Positions 1-8,819 of a stretch of 64,000 nt of DNA are shown piece after piece. Below the pieces are notes generated by a model. It ran no database searches, was not told the DNA's origin, and saw only the letters and a program-made list of their open reading frames with translations. The first letter of the stretch is position 1, and the number at the start of each line of letters is the position of its first letter. The translations under genes were made by a program, and so were the position numbers. This DNA is from Sandaracinus amylolyticus (GTDB lineage: Bacteria > Myxococcota_A > Polyangia > Polyangiales > Sandaracinaceae), in contig NZ_CP011125.1 in NCBI RefSeq assembly GCF_000737325.1, forward strand, positions 1,364,001 to 1,428,000, read 5' to 3'.

Positions 1-1
1 C

Positions 2-253
2 GAGCTGACCGCGCCGTACATGCACGACGGCTCGATCGCGACGCTCGACGAGGTGCTCGATCACTACGCCGCGGGCGGACGCACCGTCGACGGCGGGCCG
101 AACGCCGGCGTCGGCGCGGAGAGCCCGCTCAAGAGCATCTTCCTGCACGGGTTCGAGCTGACGACGCAGGAGCGCGAGGACGTGCTCGCGTTCTTGCGCA
201 GCCTGACCGATCGCGAGGTGCTCACCGATCCGCGCTTCGCGGATCCGTTCTGA
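2..253 (+). CDS. Di-heme cytochrome c peroxidase-like protein, C-terminal end (partial)
   Basis: Only the last 83 residues are in the window; the gene begins upstream of base 1. The visible part carries the APYMHDGS segment followed by a [13 protein letters not shown] stretch. In the bacterial di-heme cytochrome c peroxidase/MauG superfamily this region holds the methionine that ligates the C-terminal heme, and the helix after it packs near the end of the protein. The frame ends with a short helix ([14 protein letters not shown]) that is also typical of these proteins. Members are periplasmic and reduce hydrogen peroxide or oxidise cofactors and proteins. Neither heme-binding CXXCH motif is visible because the N-terminal part is missing, so the exact subfamily is open. 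Confidence 0.8.
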   Translation, partial: ELTAPYMHDGSIATLDEVLDHYAAGGRTVDGGPNAGVGAESPLKSIFLHGFELTTQEREDVLAFLRSLTDREVLTDPRFADPF

Positions 254-260
254 GTCATTT

Positions 261-299
261 CTGCGCGACGCCTACTTCTGCGCGATGCCTACTTCTGCG
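261..299. repeat. 17-bp tandem duplication at a stop codon
   Basis: A 17-bp unit, ctgcgcgaYgcctactt, occurs at 261-277 and 278-294, and the beginning of a third copy follows. The second copy contains the minus-strand stop codon (289-291) of the response regulator that ends here. A duplication of the last codons and the stop, outside the reading frame, is the simplest explanation. It has no obvious function. Confidence 0.8.
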
Positions 300-693
300 C
301 GACGATGTCGCGCAGGGTGCGCGCGAGGTCGAACGGATCGACCGGCTTGATCAGCACGCAGTCCCAGAGACGCTCTTCGTTCTCGCGCGCGCTCGTGTGC
401 CCGGTCATCGCGACCAGCGCGACGTGATCCGCGGTGCCCGTCGAGCGCAGCTTCCGCGCGAGGTCCTCGCCGCTCATCGCGCCGAGCGTCAGATCGATGA
501 TCGCAGCGCGCGGCGGCTCCGACTCCATCGCGTCGAGCGCGTCCTCGGCGCGCGCGAAGTCGCGGACGGCGAACCCCTGCAGCCGCAGCACCTCCGCAGC
601 GACCTCGCGCGTGTCGTCGTGGTCGTCGACGATGACGACGTCCATCGGAGCGCCGTCTTCGTTCTCCGTTCCGCCTGCCAAAGTATTCACCAT
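289..693 (-). CDS. Single-domain response regulator (CheY-like receiver)
   Basis: This 134-residue protein is a stand-alone receiver domain with no output domain. The acidic pocket is at D23-D24, the phospho-acceptor is D67 in AAIIDLTL, the switch threonine is T97 (VAMTG) and the conserved lysine is K116 (LIKP). Such proteins accept phosphate from a histidine kinase and act through protein contacts. The ATG at 693 is chosen because AAAGGACG sits 7 bases upstream; the first 16 residues precede the domain, and the internal ATG at 645 is an alternative. The next minus-strand gene upstream is a second receiver (737-1171), and a kinase is divergent at 1331, so the three may form one signalling unit. 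Confidence 0.9.
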   Translation of the reverse strand: MVNTLAGGTENEDGAPMDVVIVDDHDDTREVAAEVLRLQGFAVRDFARAEDALDAMESEPPRAAIIDLTLGAMSGEDLARKLRSTGTADHVALVAMTGHTSARENEERLWDCVLIKPVDPFDLARTLRDIVAQK

Positions 694-736
694 CTGGTCC
701 CGTCCTTTACCATCACAAGGGCACCGCGCCGCGCGC

Positions 737-1171
737 TCAGGTGCGGAACTCCTCCGCGTCGATGCTGATCGTCGCGTTGCGATCCTTCTTCCGCCGCGCC
801 ATCCGCAGCAGGCTCCGGATGCCGCGCTCGCTCACCGGCTTCGCCACGTGTCGATCGAAGCCCGCGCGCCGCGCCTCCTCGACGTCCTCCGGCTGCGCGT
901 AGCCGGACACCGCGATCAGCACCGGCGACTCCGCGCCGCGCGCCGCGCGCAGCTGGCGCGCGAGCTCGAACCCGTCGAGCTCCGGGAGCCCGAGGTCCAG
1001 CAGCGCGAGATCGAACGCCCCCGCGAGGCCCGCCGCGAGCCCGCTCCGTCCGTCGCGTCGGAGCGTGACCTCGTGGCCCCAGCGCTCGAGGAGCAGTGCG
1101 AGCATGTCGGCGATGTCCTCGTTGTCCTCGACGACCAGGACGCGGAGCGGCGAACGCGCGGTGCGAAGCAT
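737..1171 (-). CDS. Single-domain response regulator (CheY-like receiver)
   Basis: This 144-residue receiver has the VVEDNED acidic pocket near residues 14-19, phospho-acceptor D59 (ALLDLGLP), switch residue S89 (AVSG) and K111 (VAKP), followed by a basic Arg/Lys-rich tail and no output domain. The start at 1171 (MLRTARSPLRVLVVED) is placed just before the first strand of the fold; the open frame continues upstream only as arginine-rich, non-homologous sequence. It shares orientation with the receiver at 289-693 (43-bp gap) and is divergent from the kinase at 1331, its most likely phosphodonor. The receiver at the C-terminus of the kinase at 2419 is similar in type. Confidence 0.9.
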   Translation of the reverse strand: MLRTARSPLRVLVVEDNEDIADMLALLLERWGHEVTLRRDGRSGLAAGLAGAFDLALLDLGLPELDGFELARQLRAARGAESPVLIAVSGYAQPEDVEEARRAGFDRHVAKPVSERGIRSLLRMARRKKDRNATISIDAEEFRT

Positions 1172-1330
1172 GACGGCGGCCGACCTAGGTCCGGAGCACG
1201 TCGCGGCAACCCCGTGATCTCGCGGGAGATCTTTCCGCTCGCGCCGTCGCCTGACAATCCGAGCGCTTGGAGATTGTGGCGACTCGCGACGCGACGAGAT
1301 GGGCGGTCGCGTAACGCCCCTCACCCCCCC

Positions 1331-2287
1331 ATGCGACCCCGACTGCAATCATCGCCACGTCGTGAGCGCATCGAGTCCGGAGTCCATCCCGCCGCGCGTC
1401 GTACAGCGGCGGCGCGTGCGCGCCTCGAGCTCGCGCTCGGGTTGCTCGCGGAGGAGGACGGGATCGAGAGCGCCGAACAGGAGATCACGCTCGCGATCGA
1501 TCTCCTCTCGCGCGACCTCGGCACGATCGACGAGCTGCGCGCGCAGCTCGACGCGCGCGAGCGCGAGATCGACGAGGCGCGCCGCGAGGCCTCGCGCGCG
1601 AAGGCGCAGCTCCTCGCGATGGTCTCCCACGAGCTCCGCACACCGCTGAACGCGATGCTCGGCTACGCGTCGATGCTCTCTCACGGCGTCGGCGGCGCGC
1701 TCTCGCCGGAGCAGCAGCACAAGGCCGAGCGCATCGAGGCGAACGGGCGCGAGCTGCTCGGCGTCATCGAGCAGATGCTCGAGCTCGCCGCGCTCGACGC
1801 GGGCGCGATGACGGTGGAGCTGCAGGACCTCGATCTCGGGGCCACCGTGCGCGACGCGATCCGCAGCCTCGAGCCCTCGTCGTCGCGTCCCGATCTGCGC
1901 GTCGAGCTCGTGATCGACGCCACCGTGCCGCGCCTGCGTACCGATCCCGCGAAGCTCGCGAAGGTCGTGCGCTGTCTCGTGGGCAACGCGCTGAAGTTCA
2001 CGCGCGAGGGCGAGGTGCGCGTCGACGTCCGACGCGTGCTCCACGGTGCGAGCATCGCGGTGCGCGACACCGGAATCGGCATCGCGCCCGAGGAGCAGTC
2101 GCGCGTGTTCGATCCGTTCCACCAGGTCGACGGATCGCCGACGCGAACGGTCGGTGGGACCGGGCTCGGTCTCGCGAGCGCGCGTCGGCTCGCGCGCCTC
2201 CTCGGCGGCGACATCACGCTGGAGAGCGCGCTCGGCGAAGGCTCGACGTTCGTGGTGTGGCTCCCCGACGACGAAGCGCGGGGCTGA
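1331..2287 (+). CDS. Sensor histidine kinase, soluble
   Basis: This 318-residue kinase has an N-terminal helical, charged segment (about residues 25-95) likely to form a coiled coil, then a HisKA domain with the phospho-accepting H100 (MVSHELRTPLNAM), then an HATPase domain with N box (VGNALKFT), G1 box (RDTGIGIAPEEQS) and G2 box (GGTGLGLASARR). No membrane helix or recognisable sensor domain is present, so it may be cytoplasmic and controlled by partner proteins. The start at 1331 is the only ATG near the beginning of the conserved region, but no good ribosome binding site precedes it. The 159-bp gap to the divergent receiver at 1171 probably holds promoters for both directions. Confidence 0.88.
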   Translation: MRPRLQSSPRRERIESGVHPAARRTAAARARLELALGLLAEEDGIESAEQEITLAIDLLSRDLGTIDELRAQLDAREREIDEARREASRAKAQLLAMVSHELRTPLNAMLGYASMLSHGVGGALSPEQQHKAERIEANGRELLGVIEQMLELAALDAGAMTVELQDLDLGATVRDAIRSLEPSSSRPDLRVELVIDATVPRLRTDPAKLAKVVRCLVGNALKFTREGEVRVDVRRVLHGASIAVRDTGIGIAPEEQSRVFDPFHQVDGSPTRTVGGTGLGLASARRLARLLGGDITLESALGEGSTFVVWLPDDEARG

Positions 2288-2418
2288 TCCCTCGATCGGG
2301 CGATCGGGGGAAGGCCGCTACGTCGATCGCGGAATCTTGTGGACCCGCGCGCCGGCCCTAGGGTGCCCAAGGGGCGGCCGTGCGGCGCGAACGCGTGCGC
2401 GCGGTCGGGGGGAGTGCG

Positions 2419-4107
2419 ATGTCACGATCGCAGGGGGACGGTGGCCAACGGCTGCCGGGCGTGGACGCCGCTGGGCTCGCGACGCCGGAGAGGGGCGTCG
2501 CGCGTCTGCCGCGCTTCGCGCCGGCGGCGACGCGGAGCGATCCGCTGCGCTCGGAGATCCGGACGGCGTACTCCGACGGCGCCGACTGGCGGACGCGTCT
2601 CGAGGGCCTCCTCGCGGCGACGCCCAACCTCATCTGCGCGGTGCGCGGCGACGCGAACGAGATCGTGCTCGCGAGCGAGGCGGTGCAGCGCCTCGCGGGC
2701 GACCGCGTGCTCGTCGGTCGCGCGCTCGTCGACGCGCTGCCCGAGGTCGCGACCGACGAGGTGATCGCGGCGATCGACGATCTCCGTCGCACCGGACGCG
2801 AGCTGCATCGCTCCGAGGTCTCGGTGTGGATGCGCGACGAGACCGGCGCGATGACGCAGCGCTACTTCGATCTCGTCGGCCGCCCGATCCGCGCGCGGGA
2901 CGGCGGCGTCGACCTCGTCGCGATGTTCGCGCAGGACGTGACCGAGCTCGTGATCGCGCGGAAGACCGCGGAGTCCGCGAGCCGCGCGAAGGACGAGTTC
3001 CTCGCGATGCTGGGGCACGAGCTGCGCAACCCGCTCGCGCCCATCCGCACGGCGCTCGAGCTGCTCGCGCGGCGCGACGGCGGCACGGCGCGCCTCGAGC
3101 TCGAGGTGATCGGCCGTCAGGTCGAGCACCTCGTCGGGCTGGTCGACGACCTGCTCGACATCTCGCGGATCGATCGCGGCAAGATCGAGCTCCGCCGCGA
3201 GACGGTCGATCTCGCCGAGGTGATCGAGGCCGCGGTGGAGATGGCGGGCCCGCTGATCGCGAAGCGCGAGCAGGAGCTGCGCGTCGACGCGCCGGCGCGC
3301 GAGCTCTGGGTCGACGGAGATCGCGCGCGGCTCGTGCAGATCTTCGCGAACCTGATCACGAACGCGTCGAAGTACGGCGAGCCGCGCGGGTGCGTCGAGA
3401 TCGAGGCGAAGTACGAGCAGCGGCGCATCGCGGTGCGCGTGCGCGACGACGGCGCGGGGATCCCTTCCGAGCTCTTGCCGCGCATCTTCGATCTGTTCGA
3501 GCAGGGGCGTCGCACGCTCGATCGCTCGATGGGCGGGCTCGGTCTCGGGCTCGCGATCGTGCGGAGCCTCGTGCGCCTCCACGGCGGCGACGTGTCGGCC
3601 GCGAGCGAGGGCGTGGGCCGCGGATCCGAGTTCACCGTGCGGTTGCCCGCCGCCGACGAGCCGACCGAGCGCACCGCGGCGCCGGTGATGCGACGGGTGG
3701 AGGCGCCCACCACCGGCGCGGCGCGGCTGCGCGTGCTCGTCGTCGACGACAACGAGGACGCGGCCGATCTGATCGCGGTCGCGCTCGCGACCGAGGGCTA
3801 CGAGACCGCGACCGCGCACGACGGCGCGAGCGCGCTCGAGACCGCGGGGTGGTTCTCGCCGCACGTCGCGGTGCTCGATCTCGGCCTGCCGGTGATGGAC
3901 GGCTGCGAGCTCGCGCGGCGCCTGCGCGAGCTGCCGGAGCACGCGCTCGTGCGGCTCGTCGCGGTGACCGGCTTCGGGCACGACTCCGACCGACAGCGCG
4001 CGCGCGAGGCGGGGTTCGACGCGCACCTCTTGAAGCCGATCGAGCTCGACGATCTGTGCGACGCGATCGAGGGGCGCTCCGCGTTCGACAACCGCATCAC
4101 GCGCTGA
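2419..4107 (+). CDS. Hybrid histidine kinase: PAS-like, HisKA, HATPase, receiver
   Basis: This is a 562-residue soluble hybrid kinase. Residues about 55-185 form a PAS-like sensor region, followed by HisKA with H200 (MLGHELRNPL), an HATPase domain (NLITNASKYG; RDDGAGIPSELL; GGLGLGLAIV) and a C-terminal receiver with phospho-acceptor D487 (VLDLGLPVMDG) and a lysine in LLKP. The HisKA sequence AMLGHELRNPLAP is the form common in PAS-type hybrid kinases. The ATG at 2419 is preferred over a GTG at 2380 because GGGGGGAG lies a few bases upstream. It follows the kinase at 1331 in the same direction after 131 bp. The input signal cannot be read from sequence. Confidence 0.9.
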   Translation: MSRSQGDGGQRLPGVDAAGLATPERGVARLPRFAPAATRSDPLRSEIRTAYSDGADWRTRLEGLLAATPNLICAVRGDANEIVLASEAVQRLAGDRVLVGRALVDALPEVATDEVIAAIDDLRRTGRELHRSEVSVWMRDETGAMTQRYFDLVGRPIRARDGGVDLVAMFAQDVTELVIARKTAESASRAKDEFLAMLGHELRNPLAPIRTALELLARRDGGTARLELEVIGRQVEHLVGLVDDLLDISRIDRGKIELRRETVDLAEVIEAAVEMAGPLIAKREQELRVDAPARELWVDGDRARLVQIFANLITNASKYGEPRGCVEIEAKYEQRRIAVRVRDDGAGIPSELLPRIFDLFEQGRRTLDRSMGGLGLGLAIVRSLVRLHGGDVSAASEGVGRGSEFTVRLPAADEPTERTAAPVMRRVEAPTTGAARLRVLVVDDNEDAADLIAVALATEGYETATAHDGASALETAGWFSPHVAVLDLGLPVMDGCELARRLRELPEHALVRLVAVTGFGHDSDRQRAREAGFDAHLLKPIELDDLCDAIEGRSAFDNRITR

Positions 4108-4286
4108 TCGCGCGGCACAGGATCGCAGCGTGCACGACCGCGCTCGGAGGTCGACATTGCGCGAGCGCCCCGCGTCGAGGCCGCGCGCCGCGTAGGCCCG
4201 CGCGCGAGTGGTTGTCTCTCGTCGCTCCGCGCTCATGACCGCGGAGAGCGCGCGAGCTCGCGCCCTGTGTGGAACGAGGAGGCGAG

Positions 4287-5273
4287 GTGACGCGAGGCGC
4301 GCTGGGGACCGCGAGCGCCGCGCTCGTGCTCGCAGTCGGGTGCCGAGGGCCACAGTCGGCGCTCGATCCCGGAGGGCGCGAGGCGGCGCAGCTCGCCGAT
4401 CTGTTCTGGCTGATGACGTGGGGCAGCGCCGTCGTGTGGCTCGCGTCGGTCGGGCTCGCGGTGTACGCGGCGTACGTCCCGCGCGCGCCGATCTCGACCG
4501 ATGCCGCGAACCGCCTCGTCGTCGTGTTCGGCGCGGTGATCCCGACGCTCGTGCTCGGCGCGCTGCTCGTGCACGGCCTCGGGATGATCCCGGGCCTGCT
4601 CGCGCCCGCGCCGCGGGGTGCGCTGGAGATCGAGGTCGTCGGCGAGCAGTGGTGGTGGCGCGTGCGTCATCGCGACGCGGACGGCCGCATCGTCGAGAGC
4701 GCGAACGAGCTGCGCCTGCCCGCGGGCGTCCCGGTGCAGCTCTCGCTCGAGACGCGCGACGTCATCCACGCGTTCTGGATCCCCGCGCTCGGCGGCAAGG
4801 TCGACATGATCCCGGGGAGGCGCACGCAGCTGCGGCTCGAGCCCACGCGCCCCGGGGTCTATCGCGGAGTCTGCGCGGAGTACTGCGGCACGTCGCACAC
4901 GTGGATGGCGTTCGCCGCGATCGTCGAGACGCAGCGCGATCACGAGGCGTGGCTCGCGCACGAGCTCGGCGACGCGCTCGAGCCCACGACCGCGATCGCG
5001 CGCCGCGGCGCATCGCTGTTCCTCGAGAACGGGTGCAGCGCGTGCCACGCGATCCGGGGCACGGCCGCGGACGGAACGGTCGGCCCCGATCTCACGCACG
5101 TCGGGAGCCGCCACACGATCGGCGCGGGCCGTCTCGATCGCGGGCCCGAGGCGCTGCGGCGCTGGATCGCCGATCCCGAGCGGCTGAAGTCCGGCGTGCA
5201 CATGCCCGCGTTCGAGATGTTGCCGGGCGACGAGCTCGACGCGCTCGCCGCCTACCTGGAGAGCCTGCGATGA
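4287..5273 (+). CDS. ctaC: Cytochrome c oxidase subunit II with fused cytochrome c domain
   Basis: This 328-residue protein receives electrons for a caa3-type heme-copper oxidase. The N-terminus looks like a lipoprotein signal (LVLAVGC), followed by two membrane helices (about residues 35-60 and 75-95). The cupredoxin domain carries the CuA ligands H161, C196, C200, H204 and M207 (CAEYCGTSHTWM). A C-terminal cytochrome c domain has the heme site C250-C253-H254 and a later methionine candidate in VHMPAF. The GTG at 4287 is chosen because GAGGAGG lies 4-5 bases upstream; a GTG at 4269 has no such site. The stop overlaps the start of the next gene (ATGA). Confidence 0.95.
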   Translation: MTRGALGTASAALVLAVGCRGPQSALDPGGREAAQLADLFWLMTWGSAVVWLASVGLAVYAAYVPRAPISTDAANRLVVVFGAVIPTLVLGALLVHGLGMIPGLLAPAPRGALEIEVVGEQWWWRVRHRDADGRIVESANELRLPAGVPVQLSLETRDVIHAFWIPALGGKVDMIPGRRTQLRLEPTRPGVYRGVCAEYCGTSHTWMAFAAIVETQRDHEAWLAHELGDALEPTTAIARRGASLFLENGCSACHAIRGTAADGTVGPDLTHVGSRHTIGAGRLDRGPEALRRWIADPERLKSGVHMPAFEMLPGDELDALAAYLESLR

Positions 5274-7798
5274 CGGATCCCGCGCCGCTCCCCGACGCTC
5301 CGCCGGAGTCGCTCCGTCGCGCCCAGGAGGAGCGACTGCTCGCTGTGTGGAAATCGCCCGAGGGGCTCCGCTACTTCTCCGACGTCAACAACAGTCGAGT
5401 CGGTGTCTGGTACACCGCCGTCGCGTTCCTGTTCTTCTTCTTCGGCGGCGTGCTCGCGCTCCTGATGCGCATCCAGCTCGCGGTGTCGGAGAACGACTTC
5501 CTCTCTGCGGAGACCTACAACCAGACGTTCACCGTGCACGGCTCGGTGATGATGTTCCTCTTCGCGATTCCGATCTTCGAGGCGATCGCGGTGACGCTGA
5601 TGCCGCAGATGCTCGGCGCGCGCGATCTGCCGTTCCCGCGGCTCGCGGCGTTCGGATTCTGGTGCTTCGTGATCGGCGGTCTCTTCTTGAGCGGATCGAT
5701 CTTCTTCGACGCGGCGCCCCGCGGCGGCTGGTTCATGTATCCGCCGCTCACGTCGAGCTACCAACCGGACATCGGCGCCGACATCTGGCTGCTCGGATTC
5801 TCGTTCATCGAGGTCGCGGCGATCGCGTCGGCGGTGGAGCTGATCGTCGGTGCGCTCAAGTGCCGCCCTCCCGGGATGCGCATCCACCTCATTCCGCTCT
5901 ACGTCTGGTACACGCTCGTCGCGGCGGTGATGATCGTGTTCGCGTTCCCGCCGCTGATCACCGGGAGCATGCTGCTCGAGCTCGAGCGCGAATTCGACTG
6001 GCCGTTCTTCGACGCGAGCCGCGGGGGCGATCCGCTCCTCTGGCAGCACCTCTTCTGGCTCTTCGGCCATCCCGAGGTCTACATCATCTTCCTTCCGTCG
6101 ATTGCGCTCGTCGCGATGATCGTGCCGACGTTCGCGCGCAAACCGATGGTCGGATATGGGTGGATCGTCCTCGCCGCGATCGGGATCGGATTCCTGAGCT
6201 TCGGGCTCTGGGTCCACCACATGTACACGACCGGACTGCCGGGGATCTCGCTCGGCTTGTTCTCGGCGGCGTCGGCGGCAGTCGCGATCCCGACCGGCGT
6301 TCAATTCTTCTGCTTCGTCGCCACGCTGCTCGTCGGGCGCGTCGCGCGCTCGGTGCCGCTCCTCTGGGTGATCGGGAGCATGGCGATCTTCGTGTTCGGC
6401 GGGCTCACCGGCGTGATGCTCGCGCTCGCGCCCTTCGACTTCCAAGCGCACGACAGCTTCTTCGTCGTCGGGCACTTCCACTACGTGCTGATCGGAGGAG
6501 CGATCTTTCCGATCATCGCGGGGCTCTATTACTTCTATCCGATCGTCCGCGGAAAGATGCTCTCGGACCGACTGGGCACGATCGCATTCTGGCTCGCGTT
6601 CGTCGGATTCAACGTCGCATTCCTCCCGATGCACCTCTCCGGGATGCGCGGGATGCCACGGCGCGTGTTCACGTATCCCGCGGAGCTCGGGCTCGACGGG
6701 CTCAACATGGCGTCGACGATCGGCGCGTTCGTGCTCGCGGCGGGCCTCTTCGTCATCGCGTTCGACATGCTCCGTCCGCGCCGCAAGGAGCCCTACGCGC
6801 GGCGCAATCCGTGGGACGCGGGCACGCTCGAGTGGGTCCAGGAGATGCCCGGCAAGTCGTGGGGGATCCGATCGATCCCCGAGATCGACTCGCGCCATCC
6901 GATCTGGGATCAGCCGAACCTGATCCGCGACATCGACGAAGGTCGTTTCTATCTGCCCGACGCCGAGGAAGGTCTGCGCGAGACGCTCGTCACGTCGGTC
7001 ATCGACGCACGTCCGCTGCAGTGCCAGCGACTGCCCGGTCCGAGCTGGCTCCCGCTCGTCGCGGCGGTGACGCTCGGTGGGTTCTTCGTGCTCGGCACGT
7101 TCGCGCAGTGGGCGGCCGCGCTCGTGAGCCTCGTGCTCGCGGCGTGCGTGATCTGGCGCTGGCTGTGGGTCGGCACCGCGTGGAAGCCCGAGAAGGCGGA
7201 GAAGGACGTCGGGCTCGGCGTGCGACTGCCGATCTCGGTCTCGGGATCGCAGTCGGTCGGGTGGTGGGGACTGCTCGTCACGATGCTCGCGGACTTCACT
7301 GCGTTCGTGTCGATCGTGTTCGGCTATTTCTTCTTCTGGACCATCCACGAAGACTTCCCGCCTCCCAGCTCGGAGGGGCCCGGCGTGGCGTGGCCCGCGC
7401 TCGGCGCAGCGCTCGTGCTCGGCGCGTGGGCGCTCGTGGTGCTCTGCCGTCGCCTGCTCCGGCGCACGAGCGCGCGGACGTTCCACCTCGCGCTCCTCGG
7501 CGCGATCGCGCTCGCGGTGGCGAGCGTGCCCGCGTTGCTCGCCGGGCCCTACCTGAGCGGGCTCGATCCGACGCGCCACGCGTACGACGCGACGGTGTGG
7601 CTGCTCCTCGCGTGGACGGCGCTCCACGTCGTGCTCGGCGTGCTCATGCAGGTCCACTGTCTCGCGCGTCGGATCGTGGGGCACATGACGCCCGAGCACG
7701 ACATCGATCTCCACAACGTCGTGCTCTATTGGCACTTCACGGTCCTCACCGCCGTGATCACGGCGCTCGTGGTCGCCGGCTTCCCGAGCGTCGCATGA
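5270..7798 (+). CDS. ctaD: Cytochrome c oxidase subunit I-III fusion
   Basis: This 842-residue protein joins oxidase subunit I (about residues 1-560) to a subunit III-like part (about 610-842), as in some caa3 oxidases. It reduces oxygen to water in the membrane. Metal ligands are present: H90 and H404 for low-spin heme, H402 for the active-site heme, and H267, H316 and H317 for CuB, with the GHPEVY motif that contains E269 and the cross-linked tyrosine. D119 at the D-channel entrance is kept. However, the K-channel lysine (normally PTGVK) is Q345, and the asparagine pair after FPRL is alanine (A126, A127). GGAGAG precedes the start. The gene overlaps both neighbours by 4 bp. Confidence 0.95.
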   Translation: MTDPAPLPDAPPESLRRAQEERLLAVWKSPEGLRYFSDVNNSRVGVWYTAVAFLFFFFGGVLALLMRIQLAVSENDFLSAETYNQTFTVHGSVMMFLFAIPIFEAIAVTLMPQMLGARDLPFPRLAAFGFWCFVIGGLFLSGSIFFDAAPRGGWFMYPPLTSSYQPDIGADIWLLGFSFIEVAAIASAVELIVGALKCRPPGMRIHLIPLYVWYTLVAAVMIVFAFPPLITGSMLLELEREFDWPFFDASRGGDPLLWQHLFWLFGHPEVYIIFLPSIALVAMIVPTFARKPMVGYGWIVLAAIGIGFLSFGLWVHHMYTTGLPGISLGLFSAASAAVAIPTGVQFFCFVATLLVGRVARSVPLLWVIGSMAIFVFGGLTGVMLALAPFDFQAHDSFFVVGHFHYVLIGGAIFPIIAGLYYFYPIVRGKMLSDRLGTIAFWLAFVGFNVAFLPMHLSGMRGMPRRVFTYPAELGLDGLNMASTIGAFVLAAGLFVIAFDMLRPRRKEPYARRNPWDAGTLEWVQEMPGKSWGIRSIPEIDSRHPIWDQPNLIRDIDEGRFYLPDAEEGLRETLVTSVIDARPLQCQRLPGPSWLPLVAAVTLGGFFVLGTFAQWAAALVSLVLAACVIWRWLWVGTAWKPEKAEKDVGLGVRLPISVSGSQSVGWWGLLVTMLADFTAFVSIVFGYFFFWTIHEDFPPPSSEGPGVAWPALGAALVLGAWALVVLCRRLLRRTSARTFHLALLGAIALAVASVPALLAGPYLSGLDPTRHAYDATVWLLLAWTALHVVLGVLMQVHCLARRIVGHMTPEHDIDLHNVVLYWHFTVLTAVITALVVAGFPSVA

Positions 7799-8202
7799 GC
7801 GTCGCCGAGGAACACGAGAGCCGCTCCGAGGAGCGCGAGAGCCTGTGGAACCTCGTCGTCCCACCGGCGACCTGGGCCGCGCACTTCCTCGCGTCGTACA
7901 TCACGGCCGCGATCTGGTGCGCGAAGGTCGTGGGCCGCGCGGGATCGCTGTCGAGCGCGCGCACCGCGATCTTCGTGTACACCGCGGTCGCGCTGATCGT
8001 GCTCGTCGTGCTCGGCGCGCGCGGCTATCGGCGCCACGCGACCGGCGCGCCCCCCCACGGCGCTCGGCGCCATCACGACGAGGACACGGCGGAGTCGAGG
8101 CATCGCTTCCTCGGCCTCGCGACGTTCCTGCTCTCGGCGCTCGGCGTCGTCGCCGTCACGTACGCCGCGATCGCGGCGCTCGTCGTGGGGACGTGCCGGT
8201 GA
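7795..8202 (+). CDS. Small membrane protein of the oxidase operon
   Basis: I do not recognise a named family for this 135-residue protein. It has three predicted membrane helices, around residues 20-45, 58-80 and 108-132, separated by a short basic loop (RGYRRHATG) and a His/Arg-rich stretch. The N-terminal 15 residues are acidic and soluble. It overlaps the oxidase I-III fusion upstream and the CtaG-like gene downstream by 4 bp each, so it is translated with them. By position it could be an accessory or assembly subunit of the oxidase, comparable in place to subunit IV, although no sequence motif proves this. Confidence 0.75.
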   Translation: MSVAEEHESRSEERESLWNLVVPPATWAAHFLASYITAAIWCAKVVGRAGSLSSARTAIFVYTAVALIVLVVLGARGYRRHATGAPPHGARRHHDEDTAESRHRFLGLATFLLSALGVVAVTYAAIAALVVGTCR

Positions 8203-8819
8203 GCGGGCGCTCCGCGCTCGTGCTCGGGCTCGTCGTGCTCGCCGCGGTGTGGCTCGTGCCGCTCGCCGACGTGCTCCCGGGCCCATTCCTCGCGCACATG
8301 ACGATGCACATGGGCGTCGTCGCGGTCGCGGCGCCGCTGCTCGCGCTCGGCGTCGCGGGCACGCGCTTCGACCCGGTCCGCCGCGCGCCGCGCTGGCTCG
8401 CGCCGATCCCCGCGTCGTTCGGCGAGCTCGTCGTGGTGTGGGGCTGGCACGCGCCCGCGCTGCACCAGGTCGCGCGCGAGACCGCGCTCGGCTTCGCGCT
8501 CGAGCAGGGGAGCTTCCTCGCGACCGGCGTGTGGCTGTGGGCGTCGGCGCTCTGCGGCGACGAGCATCGCGCCGCGAGCCGCCGCGCGGTCGGCGTCGTC
8601 GCGCTGCTGCTCACGTCGATGCACATGACGCTGCTCGGCGCGCTGATCGCGCTCGCGCCGCGCCCCCTCTACGCGCATGCGTGCCACCGCGCGTCGTCGC
8701 TCACGCCCCTCGAGGACCAGCAGATCGGCGGCGCGATCATGCTCGCGGTCGGCGCGGCGTCGTACCTCGCGGGCGGGGTCGCGCTCTCCGCGCGGCTCGT
8801 GCGGGAGGCGCGGGCATGA
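8199..8819 (+). CDS. ctaG: CtaG-like cytochrome c oxidase assembly membrane protein
   Basis: This 206-residue integral membrane protein has several hydrophobic helices and many conserved-looking histidines (FLAHMTMHMG, VVWGWHAPALHQ, TSMHMTLLGA, YAHACH). This pattern matches the Bacillus-type CtaG family (caa3_CtaG), which helps build the CuB site of caa3 oxidases, rather than the Cox11 family that shares the symbol. The GTG at 8199 overlaps the previous stop (GTGA); another in-frame GTG lies two codons upstream. Membership in the oxidase operon supports a copper-delivery or assembly role. The assignment rests on helix and histidine pattern and context, since length and identity could not be measured. 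Confidence 0.82.
   Translation: MSGRSALVLGLVVLAAVWLVPLADVLPGPFLAHMTMHMGVVAVAAPLLALGVAGTRFDPVRRAPRWLAPIPASFGELVVVWGWHAPALHQVARETALGFALEQGSFLATGVWLWASALCGDEHRAASRRAVGVVALLLTSMHMTLLGALIALAPRPLYAHACHRASSLTPLEDQQIGGAIMLAVGAASYLAGGVALSARLVREARA

Noticed and set aside
5252-7864. A long antisense open frame opposite the oxidase I-III fusion
   Set aside because: High GC leaves the antisense frame free of stops. The product is His/Arg/Glu-rich without family features, while the sense strand is a clear oxidase.
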